Shown in pieces: positions 37,037 to 45,888 of a stretch of DNA of 59,189 bases. The position numbers and the translations under genes were made by a program. Source of the DNA: Pirellulales bacterium (GTDB lineage Bacteria; Planctomycetota; Planctomycetia; Pirellulales; Thermoguttaceae); the NCBI GenBank assembly GCA_020846145.1, contig JADLEL010000135.1, positions 1-59,189 of the forward strand, given 5' to 3'. Positions within the stretch are counted from its first letter, which is position 1. Each line of letters opens with the position of its first letter. Under the pieces are notes generated by a model. The model did no database searches, was not told where the DNA came from, and saw nothing but the letters and a program-made list of their open reading frames with translations.

Positions 37037-37217
37037 AACACGGAGACACGGAGGACACGGAGAAAATTATTAATGTCGAAGGCCGAAGCTCGAATGACGA
37101 AAGAATTTCGAAGGCCAAAGCAAGAATTGCTTTTCGGTTTTTATTCATTCGACCTTCTTTCGTCATTCGAGCTTCGGCCTGCGACATTTTACTCCGTGTC
37201 CTCCGTGTCTCCGTGTT
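37037..37217. repeat. Nested inverted repeats between ppx and ppk
   Basis: The outer arms AACACGGAGACACGGAGGAC and GTCCTCCGTGTCTCCGTGTT (family F) surround a family E element with GAAGCTCGAATGACGAAAGAA-type (in shorter units) and TTCTTTCGTCATTCGAGCTTC arms. One palindromic family therefore appears inserted inside another. The stem would separate ppx and ppk transcripts. Confidence 0.85.
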
Positions 37218-37224
37218 GATATAC

Positions 37225-38784
37225 TTATGCTTCTTCAAGTCGTATCTTCAATCCGAAAATTTCTTCGAACAAATCCCCCTTGGCCGAGAGCGCGTGCTCT
37301 TCGAGGAGCAGGTCGGAGCCGCCGGGGAGGGTAACGACGAGGTCGTCGCCGCGGCGCTGGAAACGGATTTCGTGCGCGCGGCGGATATTGCCGCGGATCA
37401 GGGCGTCGGCCACGCGGAGCATGCCCGCCAGCTTGTTGACCACCACCCGCAGCTCGCGCGGCAGCGCCATGTAGGCCGGGTGCGAGGACCGCGGCACGCT
37501 GCGGCGATGGTAGCGCGCGATTTGCGCCACGAGCGTGATTTCCGGCCGATTCAGCCCGAAAACCTCCGAATTGGCGATCAGATACTCGCTGTGCTTGTGG
37601 TGCGAGCGGCTGCTGACGAAACCGCCCACCTCGTGCAACAGCGCGGAGACGCGCAGCAGCAGCCGGCAGCGCTGGTTCAGGCCGTGGTCGGCTTGCAGGA
37701 AATCGAACAGCCGCACCGAAACTTCGGCCACGCTTTCGGCGTGCTTCGGATCGACGTGGTATTTCTCGGCCAAAGCCGTCGCCGAATGGATCGCGCCCAG
37801 CAGCAAGGCTTCGTCCTCCTGGCCGGTAACTTCGCGGGCGAGTTCCAAAAGCAAGCCGTCGCGCATCGAGGCATGCGAGACGATCATCCGCTCGACCGCC
37901 AACTTGTGCCAGAGGATTTGGTACACCAAAAGCGCCGGATTCAAGGTCTCGGCCTCGGCGAAGGGAATGCCGTGCCGCTTGGAGATCTCTTCGGCGGTGA
38001 ATCGCTCGCAGCGTTCGACGAACTTGTCGAAAGCGGTCCGTTCGACGATCGCCAGTTCGGGCGAATCGGACTCCTTGCCGATCTCCCGCGCGGCGAATCG
38101 GGCGTCGCCGCCCACGGCCACGAAAGATTGAATTTCCTCGAGCGGCAGCGAATTCTTGAGCGGTATCAGGGCGTTCGCGATGTGCTGCCGCAACAGGTCG
38201 GCCGATCGCTGCGGCGATTCCTCGCTGGTGGAGAACATCTCCTGCAGGCGGATCGAGCCGAGCCGTAGGCTGAGCGAGGTGGCGATTTCGCCGCTCTCCA
38301 AAAGCGTGAGCAACGTGCTGCCGCCGCCCACGTCGGCAATCAGCGTTTGCCGGCGATCGACTCCCAAGGCGTGGCCCACGGCCTGCCGCACGGCGGAAAC
38401 CGTGAGCCGGCTCTCCTCGGAAGTGTCGATCACCGCGACCTGCATGCCGGTGGCCATGAAAACGCGGTCCAAAAAGGTGTCGGCGTTGCTGGCCTCGCGG
38501 ACGGCACTGGTCGCCACGGCGCGGATTCTCTCGACTTGGTAGAGCGCGAGCAGCTTGCGGAAATCGCGGAGCACGGCGAGCGCGGCCCTCATGCTCTGCC
38601 CGCCGAGCCTCCCGCGGCGGAAGGTGTCCTGCCCCAGTCGGACCGCTCGCTGCAACCGCTCCAAGACCTCGATCCGCCCGTCGCCGACGACCTCCGCGAT
38701 GACCATGCGGAGCGAATTCGCCCCGATATCGACGGCGGCCACGGTTTTCGCCGGAGGAATGGGATTTTGTTCGGGGGAATCCAT
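37225..38784 (-). CDS. ppx: Ppx/GppA family exopolyphosphatase
   Basis: It hydrolyses polyphosphate ends or pppGpp. The ASKHA-type phosphate-binding motifs are clear: A-V-D-I-G-A-N-S-L-R-M (N-terminal), A-T-S-A-V-R-E-A-S-N, E-E-S-R-L-T and D-V-G-G-G-S-T. The C-terminal 200 residues contain an HD-like helical domain (S-R-S-H-H-K-H-S-E-Y-L-I). The length of 519 aa fits the longer Ppx class. Co-directional ppk 216 nt downstream pairs synthesis with degradation of polyphosphate. The Shine-Dalgarno is weak. The name ppx follows family convention; GppA-type activity cannot be excluded. Confidence 0.85.
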   Translation of the reverse strand: MDSPEQNPIPPAKTVAAVDIGANSLRMVIAEVVGDGRIEVLERLQRAVRLGQDTFRRGRLGGQSMRAALAVLRDFRKLLALYQVERIRAVATSAVREASNADTFLDRVFMATGMQVAVIDTSEESRLTVSAVRQAVGHALGVDRRQTLIADVGGGSTLLTLLESGEIATSLSLRLGSIRLQEMFSTSEESPQRSADLLRQHIANALIPLKNSLPLEEIQSFVAVGGDARFAAREIGKESDSPELAIVERTAFDKFVERCERFTAEEISKRHGIPFAEAETLNPALLVYQILWHKLAVERMIVSHASMRDGLLLELAREVTGQEDEALLLGAIHSATALAEKYHVDPKHAESVAEVSVRLFDFLQADHGLNQRCRLLLRVSALLHEVGGFVSSRSHHKHSEYLIANSEVFGLNRPEITLVAQIARYHRRSVPRSSHPAYMALPRELRVVVNKLAGMLRVADALIRGNIRRAHEIRFQRRGDDLVVTLPGGSDLLLEEHALSAKGDLFEEIFGLKIRLEEA

Positions 38785-38870
38785 GAAATCTTGCCTGAAT
38801 CGAGTAATAGGATGACCCTATTTTTCTCATCCGGGGGATTTGGTCAAGGGCAAATAGCGAAGCGGCGAAT

Positions 38871-38985
38871 AATGACGAAGCTCGAATGACGAATGACGAA
38901 AGAAGCTCGAAATACCAATCTCGAATCATATCGGATTGATGGACTCGGATTTCTTTCGTCATTCGTCATTCGAGCTTCGTCATTC
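38871..38985. repeat. Palindromic element, family E copy abutting macB stop
   Basis: AATGACGAAGCTCGAATGAC with further GACGAAAGAA units on the left are mirrored by TTTCTTTCGTCATTCGTCAT and TCGAGCTTCGTCATTC on the right. The right edge lies 3 nt from the macB stop codon. The intervening loop is AT-rich. Confidence 0.85.
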
Positions 38986-38988
38986 CCC

Positions 38989-41244
38989 TTACTCGTACCT
39001 CAGCGCCTCGATCGGATCCAACCGCGAAGCCTTCCACGCCGGATAAAAGCCGAAAAACACCCCCACGGCCGCCGAAACGGCCACGGCGGCCAAAATGGCG
39101 GGAATCGACGCTTCGGTCGGCCAGCGCATCACCGCGCGGACCATCATCGACGCGCCGCGCCCCAGCAGGATGCCCATCGCCCCGCCGAACAGGCAAAGCA
39201 CGATGGCCTCGACGAGGAACTGCCGCAGGATGTGATGCGAACGCGCGCCGACGGCCATCCGCAGGCCGATTTCCCGCGTCCGCTCGGTTACCGAGACCAG
39301 CATGATGTTCATGATGCCCACCCCGCCCACCACCAGCGAAATGAGCGCGACCACCAGGAGCAGCGCGCCCATCAGCCGGGAAGTGGAGGAGAGGGTACGC
39401 GTGATTTCGGTCATGTCGCGGATGTTGAAATCGTCCTCCTCGCTCTTCGTCAAATGATGCCGCTCCCGCAGCAGCGCCGTGATCTGATCCATCGCCTGGG
39501 GAATCTCCTCGGCGGAGACGGCCTTCACCATGATCCGATCGATGTTCGCGAAACGGACCGGCTGCGGCGTGTTCGCCGCCTGCAGCGCCGTGGGCGAGGT
39601 GTAAAGGGGCTTCGCGCCGGGATACAGGTTATTCAGCGAGTTGATCTGTCCGGTCGAACTCGCGGCGGCGGTTTGCGACGAACTGTTCGACGAGCCGTTG
39701 ACGCGATACTTGATCGTCGGCCACGGTGCGAGGATCACGTCGTCCTGGTCCATGCCCATCATGTTCGCCCCCTTGCGGCTCAAGACGCCGATCACGCGCA
39801 GGGAAACGTTCTGCACGCGAAGCTCTTCGCCAATCGGCGACGCGCCCTGAAAGAGTTCCCGCCTCACGGTCTCGCCGACCACGCAGACGTTGCTCCCGCT
39901 GCGGACGTCGCGGTCGCCGAACATTTCCCCCTCCGACATGTTCTGCCAATCGCGGACGATCAAATAGGCGGGCGTGGTGCCGGTGATCTGGTTGGGGCGA
40001 TAATTGCGGTTGCCGAAAATCGCCTGCCCCCACGTCCCCACGATCGGCGCGACCTCGGCGACGGCCGGGCATTGCCGGCGGATTTCCTCCATGTCTTGCG
40101 GCGTCAGCGTGAGCTTGCTCCCCGATCCGTGGCTGAAACCGCCCGCCGTGGCCGCGCCGGGCATGATCATCAGCGTGTTCGCCCCCATGCTGGCGATCGT
40201 CCTCTGCAACTCGGCCTTGGAGCCTTCGCCGATCTCCATCATCGCGATCACCGCGCCCACCCCGATGATCACCCCCAAGGCGGTCAAGGCGGAGCGGATC
40301 ATGTTCCGCCGCAAGGCGCAAAGCGCCGTCCGCAGCGTTCGCGGGAAGCGCAAGGCAAGCCCCTTGCGCTGCATCCGCGGAAAGTCCTTGTCCAGCGCGG
40401 CGGCGGGCGAATCGGCCGCGCGCGGCAAAATCCTTCGGGCCATCGCCGGCGGCGCGAGCGCCGCCGCCGTTCCGCCGCCGCTGCGCTCCGCCGCGAACGT
40501 GGATTCCGCCGGCAAATCGGCGCCGTTGCCGTTGCCGCTCGAAGGCACCGCTTCCCGCCCTTGCACCGCGTCGCTCTCGACTCGACCGTCCGTGATGCGG
40601 ATCACCCGATTCGCGTAAGCGGCGACGTGGGGATCGTGCGTTACGAGAATCACCGTGATCCCCTCGGCGTTGAGTTCTTGGAACATCCGCAGGATTTCGA
40701 CGCTGGTGCGCGAATCGAGATTGCCCGTCGGTTCATCGGCCAATAACAACGAAGGATTATTGATCAACGACCGCGCGATGGCCACGCGCTGCTGTTGCCC
40801 GCCCGACATCTGCGAAGGCTCGTGGTCGATCCGGTCGCTCAAGCCCACGCGGTCGAGCAGCCGCAGCGCCCACTTCCGGGTATCCGCGTCGGAATAATGC
40901 TCGGGCGCATAGTCCAGCGGCATTTGCACGTTGCCGAGGGCCGAGGTCCGCGGCAAGAGATTGAAGCTTTGGAAGACGAAGCCCAGTTTCGAGGTCCGCA
41001 CCAGCGCCCGCTGGTTCGGCGCCAGCCGGCTCATCTCCTGCCCGTCGAACCAGTACTTGCCCGAACTGGAATGGTCCAGGCAGCCGAGGATGTTCATCAG
41101 CGTGGTCTTGCCGGAGCCGGAGGCGCCCATCAGGGCGACCAGCTCGCCGCGCGCGATCGAAAGCGAAATGCCGCGCAGCACCGGGACATCGACCTCGCCC
41201 AAGTGATACGTTTTATGGATGTCTTCGAGTCGTATGAGCTCCAT
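38989..41244 (-). CDS. macB: MacB-type ABC transporter, fused ATPase and permease
   Basis: It is an inner-membrane mechanotransmission ABC protein that works with a periplasmic adaptor to export macrolides, peptides or lipoproteins. The N-terminal ATPase has Walker A G-A-S-G-S-G-K-T-T (residues 40-48), signature M-S-G-G-Q-Q-Q-R-V-A and Walker B L-L-L-A-D-E-P-T-G-N-L-D. A Gly/Ala-rich linker (about 225-300) leads to a first membrane helix (A-L-G-V-I-I-G-V-G-A-V-I-A), a periplasmic MacB_PCD domain with Asn/Ser-rich loops, and three C-terminal FtsX helices. GGGAG lies 9 nt upstream of the ATG. It is the last gene of marR-macA-macB. Substrate unknown. Confidence 0.9.
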   Translation of the reverse strand: MELIRLEDIHKTYHLGEVDVPVLRGISLSIARGELVALMGASGSGKTTLMNILGCLDHSSSGKYWFDGQEMSRLAPNQRALVRTSKLGFVFQSFNLLPRTSALGNVQMPLDYAPEHYSDADTRKWALRLLDRVGLSDRIDHEPSQMSGGQQQRVAIARSLINNPSLLLADEPTGNLDSRTSVEILRMFQELNAEGITVILVTHDPHVAAYANRVIRITDGRVESDAVQGREAVPSSGNGNGADLPAESTFAAERSGGGTAAALAPPAMARRILPRAADSPAAALDKDFPRMQRKGLALRFPRTLRTALCALRRNMIRSALTALGVIIGVGAVIAMMEIGEGSKAELQRTIASMGANTLMIMPGAATAGGFSHGSGSKLTLTPQDMEEIRRQCPAVAEVAPIVGTWGQAIFGNRNYRPNQITGTTPAYLIVRDWQNMSEGEMFGDRDVRSGSNVCVVGETVRRELFQGASPIGEELRVQNVSLRVIGVLSRKGANMMGMDQDDVILAPWPTIKYRVNGSSNSSSQTAAASSTGQINSLNNLYPGAKPLYTSPTALQAANTPQPVRFANIDRIMVKAVSAEEIPQAMDQITALLRERHHLTKSEEDDFNIRDMTEITRTLSSTSRLMGALLLVVALISLVVGGVGIMNIMLVSVTERTREIGLRMAVGARSHHILRQFLVEAIVLCLFGGAMGILLGRGASMMVRAVMRWPTEASIPAILAAVAVSAAVGVFFGFYPAWKASRLDPIEALRYE

Positions 41245-41365
41245 GGAAGACTCCCGGCAACAGGGTTTTGTTATTCGATGGTCGGATATCCATTGCTAAG
41301 CCGCCAGCGGCGGTCATTCCTCTCTAATCTCAAATCTCAAATCCCTAATCCCTCGCCCCTCGCCC

Positions 41366-42763
41366 CTACCTAAACGATTTGCGGTTGAAAATCTTGGGCA
41401 TGAACGGGTTGGTCGTGTCGCTGCTCTGATCGGCGGTCTTCTCCCCAATGACCACCTCCATGCCGACCTTGAGTTCATCGCCGATGACCTCGGTCGTCGT
41501 GCCGTCGGTCAGGCCGACGTGCACCTCGAGGGGCCGCAGGAAATCGCCCTCTTCGATCCAGAGCCGGCCGCGGCCCTCCACTTCTTTCGGCGTCTTCTCG
41601 GCCTTGCCGCCGCGAACTTTCGCCGCCGTTTTGTCGTCGGACGAGTCGGCCAAGGCCGGATCGTCCTTCCCGATCTTCTCCATCAGCGCGGCCGCCATTT
41701 CCTCGCGCAATTCGGGCACGATCTGCTCCTCGCGCGGTCGCCACCGCAAAGCCGCGTTGGGAACCAAAATCACGTCCTCGTGGCGATCCACCTCGAACCG
41801 CAAATTCGCCGTCATGTAGGGCAGCACCTTGAGGTCGGAATTGTCGAATCCCACCACCACCGTATAGGTAACCACCGTCTGGTTCATCTGCGCGTTGTAG
41901 CGAATCTGCTCCACGTGCCCCAAAAAGACTTCGTTCGGATACGCATCGACCGTGAACCGCACCGGCATCTCGGGATTGTTGCGGATGCGGCCGATGTCGG
42001 CCTCGTTGACCGACGCCCAGACCTCCATCTTGCTCAAGTCCTTGGCCAACAAAAACAAGCTTTGCACACTCATGTTCGCCACCACCGTCTGGCCGGCGTT
42101 CACGCGGCGGTCGATGACCACTCCCTTGACCGGTGAGACGATGGTCGTATAGCCGAGATTTCGATCGGCCATTTCGAGCGCGGCTTTGCCCTGCTCGATG
42201 ACCGCCTTGCCCACGTCGATGTTGGCCTTCGCCGCCTCGTAATTCGCTTTGGCCAAATCGAAGTCCGAGTCCGAAATGGCTTTGGTCGTCGCGGGAATGC
42301 CGGCGAGCTTCTGCGCGCGCTCCCACTCGCTTTTCGCTTGCGCGAATTTGGCCTCGAATTGCTTCAAATCGGCATTCGCCCGCAGCAAGTTGGCCGCCGC
42401 CTGATCGCGCTGCGCCTGATAGACCGTGGGATCGATCTGCACCAGCAGGTCTTTCTCCTCGACCGGCGTGCAATAATCGACGAACTTGTCTTTGTACTTC
42501 TCCTTGTCCGGCGAAGTGGAATTCGGCAAACCGCGCGGATCGCGGCCGAACTCCACGATCTTGCCCGTCACCTGCGAGCCGACGTCGATCACCTCCTCCG
42601 GCTGCACGGTGCCCGTCGCCGAGATCGAAGAAGTGACGTCGCCGCTCTTGATCGCCGCCGTGAGAAATTTCGACTGCGGATCGGCGGCGTAATTCCATTT
42701 GAAATACGCGCCGCCCCCCACCGCCAGGATCACCACCGCCAAAAGAAAAATGATCTTTTTCAT
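41366..42763 (-). CDS. macA: MacA-like periplasmic adaptor (HlyD family)
   Basis: This membrane fusion protein couples MacB to an outer-membrane channel. A single N-terminal helix (residues 1-20) precedes a barrel-sandwich hybrid (I-S-A-T-G-T-V-Q-P-E-E-V-I-D-V), a long coiled-coil hairpin (about 110-205, rich in Ala/Lys/Glu/Gln), a second lipoyl half (Y-T-T-I-V-S-P-V-K-G-V-V-I) and beta-barrel domains. Insertions after the first lipoyl half (R-D-P-R-G-L-P-N-S-T-S) and near residues 345-395 are longer than in E. coli MacA. The gap to macB is 121 nt, filled by a short C-rich repeat, and it is likely one operon with it. Confidence 0.88.
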   Translation of the reverse strand: MKKIIFLLAVVILAVGGGAYFKWNYAADPQSKFLTAAIKSGDVTSSISATGTVQPEEVIDVGSQVTGKIVEFGRDPRGLPNSTSPDKEKYKDKFVDYCTPVEEKDLLVQIDPTVYQAQRDQAAANLLRANADLKQFEAKFAQAKSEWERAQKLAGIPATTKAISDSDFDLAKANYEAAKANIDVGKAVIEQGKAALEMADRNLGYTTIVSPVKGVVIDRRVNAGQTVVANMSVQSLFLLAKDLSKMEVWASVNEADIGRIRNNPEMPVRFTVDAYPNEVFLGHVEQIRYNAQMNQTVVTYTVVVGFDNSDLKVLPYMTANLRFEVDRHEDVILVPNAALRWRPREEQIVPELREEMAAALMEKIGKDDPALADSSDDKTAAKVRGGKAEKTPKEVEGRGRLWIEEGDFLRPLEVHVGLTDGTTTEVIGDELKVGMEVVIGEKTADQSSDTTNPFMPKIFNRKSFR

Positions 42764-42810
42764 GTTCGTGCGTGCTTCTCCTCGTTCCCGCGCCGGCGCG
42801 GATGCGAGAT

Positions 42811-42910
42811 AAATCCCTAATCCCTGATCTCTAATCCCTGATCTCTAATCCCTGATCTCTAATCCCTGATCTCTAATCTTGAATCCCTAATCCCTCCCCC
42901 CTACTCCCCC
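42811..42910. repeat. 14-bp tandem array between marR and macA
   Basis: CTAATCCCTGATCT repeats four times in a row (42826-42881), with partial units on both sides, then a C-rich stretch running directly to the marR stop codon. A shorter related tract (41325-41365) abuts the macA stop. Confidence 0.85.
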
Positions 42911-43417
42911 TCACGCCCCGACCTTCTCCGCCGCCGGCGCCTCATCGCGGCTTTTGCGATTCTTCGCCGCGAAACAGGCTTGCAGCAGCGCATCCAGGCT
43001 CTTCAGCATCTCGCTTCGCGCGCGCGGTGATAAATGCTCCAAAACCGCCTGGGCCGATTGTTTATGCTCTTCATCGCGGCGATGCATCAGATGTTCACCA
43101 TGCGGCGTCAATCGCAGGCAACGCACGCGGCGGTCCGGCCCTTCCGAGACCCGCTTCACCAGCCGCGAACGCTCCAGCCGGTCGGCGATTTGCGTCATCG
43201 CCGGAAGCGAGACGCCCATCTCCCGGCTCAAAATCGACATCGGCCGCGGCCCCTCCCGCAAGATCGAACACACGCGCAACTGCGCCAGCGGTAGTTCCGT
43301 CGCCAAATCGTCGTCCATTTGAAAAAGATTCCGCATCACGGCGGGCAAGAGCGACAGCATCGCCGCCGCCTGTTCCGCCAGATCGATCGCTTCGGTCTTT
43401 TCCAATTCGGAATACAT
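42911..43417 (-). CDS. MarR-family transcriptional regulator
   Basis: This 168-aa winged-helix repressor probably controls the macAB efflux genes downstream. I chose the ATG at 43417 (GGGGAG 9 nt upstream) over a TTG 42 nt earlier. The MarR core is visible: L-P-L-A-Q-L-R-V-C-S-I-L, the recognition helix S-L-P-A-M-T-Q-I-A-D-R-L-E-R-S-R-L-V, the wing R-V-S-E-G-P-D-R-R-V-R-C-L-R-L-T-P-H-G, and dimerisation helices at both ends. A palindrome at 43492-43506 upstream could be its operator. The ligand is unknown. Confidence 0.88.
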   Translation of the reverse strand: MYSELEKTEAIDLAEQAAAMLSLLPAVMRNLFQMDDDLATELPLAQLRVCSILREGPRPMSILSREMGVSLPAMTQIADRLERSRLVKRVSEGPDRRVRCLRLTPHGEHLMHRRDEEHKQSAQAVLEHLSPRARSEMLKSLDALLQACFAAKNRKSRDEAPAAEKVGA

Positions 43418-43491
43418 CGCCAGCCGCTCCCCGGTAAAAATCCGCCTAAGTACCGTCAACTCTCGGACTAATCCGTTAATGAACCTATATA

Positions 43492-43506
43492 TTTAATGTA
43501 CATAAA
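43492..43506. promoter_or_regulatory. Candidate MarR operator
   Basis: TTTAATGTACATAAA is a near-perfect palindrome centred on GTAC within an AT-rich segment, 75 nt upstream of the marR start. MarR sites often have this length and AT-rich symmetry. This is inference only. Confidence 0.35.
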
Positions 43507-43554
43507 CCATGTCCGTAAAACAAGAGCCTTCCCACCTCGAGTCCTAGAATCCGA

Positions 43555-43676
43555 GTAACCGTTCACAGGGGACTGTCCCGATTTTCGCGGCCCAAAAGAT
43601 GATGGTGCCGTAAAAATGCTTAAACGCCGCGAAAATGGGACTGTCCCCCTCGCGCCCCGGGGGCGCGAACGCTTAC
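43555..43676. repeat. Palindromic element, family C copy 2
   Basis: The outer arms GTAACCGTTCAC and GCGAACGCTTAC frame an inner pair GGGGACTGTCCCGATTTTCG and CGAAAATGGGACTGTCCCC with the loop GATGATGGTGCCGTAAAAA. The same core occurs in ppk (36396-36479) and at 57784-57987. Confidence 0.88.
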
Positions 43677-43876
43677 GAATCCGATTGCTTGCCGGTCGAA
43701 CGGAGTATGAAGACTCCCAGTTTTATTTAACTCTTTTCATGCCGATTGGTTCTGGTTGATTCATGCATGAATTATCAGTGTATTACAACCTGTGGCTAAT
43801 TCTATCATACCTATATGTGGCAATATGTCACCCTCATCAATTGCCCTGAGATAACTGAAGTTTTGCATCGGCCGGC

Positions 43877-43968
43877 ATCCCATTGGAATGGATTGATCGG
43901 TTTGCCCCGACCGCTTGTGGCAGAGCCGCGGCGGTTCAAGAATCCGCGCCGCCCGCAGGCATCTTGAC
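43877..43968. repeat. Degenerate palindromic element, family J
   Basis: GATCGGTTTGCC, then CTTGTGGCAGAGCC and a GGCGGTTCAAGAATCCGCGCC hairpin match the layout of the copy near 45706-45800. It is followed by AT-rich sequence leading to the fused gene at 44077. The gap 43677-43876 shows nothing else. Confidence 0.6.
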
Positions 43969-44076
43969 AATCATGTTCTGATTTGGAAAACAATAAATAT
44001 ATTGCCGCCCCCCCTGTTTAAGGATATAGTCTAAGCTATTGACTGAAGGCGAAAAGAAAGAGAAGAGGTAATCGCA

Positions 44077-45414
44077 ATGGCCAAGTCATTCGACGAACTC
44101 GTCAAACGGACGGCCGCGAAACGAACGCAAGACCGGGCCGCGCGCCGCACTCGGGAACTGCTCGCCGAGTTGCCGCTTTGCGAAGTCCGGCAACTTACCG
44201 GGCAATTGATAACCGTCTTAGCGTGCTGTCTTCTCGGCTTGCTGTCGGATGCCTCGATGGGAGCCGCAGAGCAATCCATTGTCGTTAATCTCGGTGCGGG
44301 AGAAAAGGTCGAGGAATCGGTCTTCGAGGAGCTGCGCGAAAAGTTTCCGGCGGGAAGAGCGGGCCGCGCCTCCCTCGGCGTCGCCGCCATTTTTTCCTAT
44401 CTGCACCGATTGCCCGAACAAACCAAAGCGGAACTGACGCGCTTTCTCGCCCTGGCGGAGCGATTCGAGATCCCCATCGTCGTGCAACTCGACGGCGAGC
44501 AATGGTGGGCCGCGCGGCCCGACTTGTGGAACTGGTGGGATCCTTCGCGCCCGGGCTACCGGCCCGAGAATCGAATAAACGTGGAGTGGTCGGGCTGGGG
44601 GCCGGAACATGCCCTCAAGATCGCCTGGCGGAATTGGGGAAAGCAAATCCGCGTCTTGCCTCCGCCCAATCTTATGAGTCCGAACTACCGCGATGCCTGC
44701 CGCGAGGAGATGCGGATTCTGGCGCCCTTGATCCTCGATTGGTGGAAAAAATTACCCCCGGTGAAACGGCGTCTCCTGATCGGCATCAAGTTGGGCTGGG
44801 AGAGCGCCATCGGCGTGAACTCGTTCTATTACCCCAATGGAAATGCTTTCTTGGATCGTCGCGAAACCGAGGACCCTCGAACCGGACTCCGAGCGGCTCA
44901 AGTGCCGGATCGCGGCGTAGCCGCAATCGGCTATGCCGCCGTTGCGACCGCGCGGCTGGCGAAAGGCGGCGAGTTGGCGGAAGGCCACCTCGCGGAAATT
45001 GTCCGCCGACATCTCGAAGACTTATGCGCCCTGGCCGCCGAACTTGGAGCGCCTCGAGAAAAGCTATTCACCCATGTGGCCGGATGGAAAGACGAGGAAC
45101 TTCTCTACGATGCCGCCTTGAACGAATATGCCTGCCCGGGATGGAGCTTTTACCGATATGCGTCCGATCCCGGAAAAGACAAGGGCGTGCAGCGCGCCTT
45201 GCGGCGGAGCAACGCTCCGAACTGGGCCGCGGTGGAATGGCTATTGACGGGCCGACAGAATACGCAAGCCTGGCGGCAAGCATTGGAAAACACCTTGTCC
45301 GATCCGAAATGCCGCTATTTATGCATCTATAATTGGGGCGACGTGAAAAATAATCGAGCAGCCATCGACGCCATTCACGGATTCCTGGATGCCCAAAAAA
45401 TTGCCAACGAGTAG
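44077..45414 (+). CDS. Exported protein of unknown fold fused to an XRE-antitoxin N-terminus
   Basis: Residues 1-43 (M-A-K-S-F-D-E-L-V-K-R-T, then L-A-E-L-P-L-C-E-V-R-Q-L) look like the N-terminal half of HigA-type XRE antitoxins, cut off before the helix-turn-helix. Immediately after come a hydrophobic signal-like segment (L-I-T-V-L-A-C-C-L-L-G-L-L) and a 390-aa Trp-rich globular protein, with segments such as V-V-Q-L-D-G-E-Q-W-W and L-I-G-I-K-L-G-W-E-S. This part may be a TIM-barrel-like glycosidase; no family is assigned. A TTG at 44206 could be the true start of the exported part. The reading frame is intact across the junction, so a fused product that would hide its signal peptide is possible. 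Confidence 0.6.
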   Translation: MAKSFDELVKRTAAKRTQDRAARRTRELLAELPLCEVRQLTGQLITVLACCLLGLLSDASMGAAEQSIVVNLGAGEKVEESVFEELREKFPAGRAGRASLGVAAIFSYLHRLPEQTKAELTRFLALAERFEIPIVVQLDGEQWWAARPDLWNWWDPSRPGYRPENRINVEWSGWGPEHALKIAWRNWGKQIRVLPPPNLMSPNYRDACREEMRILAPLILDWWKKLPPVKRRLLIGIKLGWESAIGVNSFYYPNGNAFLDRRETEDPRTGLRAAQVPDRGVAAIGYAAVATARLAKGGELAEGHLAEIVRRHLEDLCALAAELGAPREKLFTHVAGWKDEELLYDAALNEYACPGWSFYRYASDPGKDKGVQRALRRSNAPNWAAVEWLLTGRQNTQAWRQALENTLSDPKCRYLCIYNWGDVKNNRAAIDAIHGFLDAQKIANE

Positions 45415-45434
45415 CACCGGTTCTCGAACCGGTG
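45415..45434. terminator. Perfect stem-loop immediately after the fused gene
   Basis: CACCGGTTC-TC-GAACCGGTG starts at the base after the TAG stop. It is a 9-bp perfect stem without a T-run. It may be part of the neighbouring repeat (family J) serving as terminator. Confidence 0.5.
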
Positions 45435-45840
45435 GGCCGCAGGCCCAGGAGGTTGCCACTCAGGGCGATTGCATCACAATGAATATGATGGCGGTAAATG
45501 GATAGCCGAGTATTGATCTTGATTTGAAAGCCGAAAACGTGGTATGCGAACAGCACCTTTGCCACTGGCAGCAGATTTCCTCAATCGTGTCAAGACAGAC
45601 TGGGTTATCTATGGGACAACGTAACTTGCCGCATCATATACAACATGGTGCAATCGCCCTGGGTTGCCACTCAAGGAAATCAAACCACTGGTACGAAGAG
45701 CATCGATCGGTCGGCGTGCCCATCGAGTGGATCGAATGATCGGCCACACGCCTCTTGTGGCAGAGCCACACCGGTTCGAGAACCGGTGCTACCCGCCGGG
45801 TGCCCCTTCCATCCCCTTCTGGACAGATTGACACTCGTAT
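45435..45840. repeat. Composite palindromic repeat region
   Basis: GGTTGCCACTCAGGGCGATTGCA (in two shorter blocks, about 45451-45472) recurs in inverted and rearranged form at about 45649-45676. A family J unit with CTCTTGTGGCAGAGCC and a CCGGTTCGAGAACCGG hairpin occupies about 45706-45800. No ORF with coding character was seen, so this gap seems to be layered repeats. Confidence 0.6.
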
Positions 45841-45888
45841 TCCCTTGATTATACTCGATTCTGTGGGCAATAATCAAATTTCCCATCA

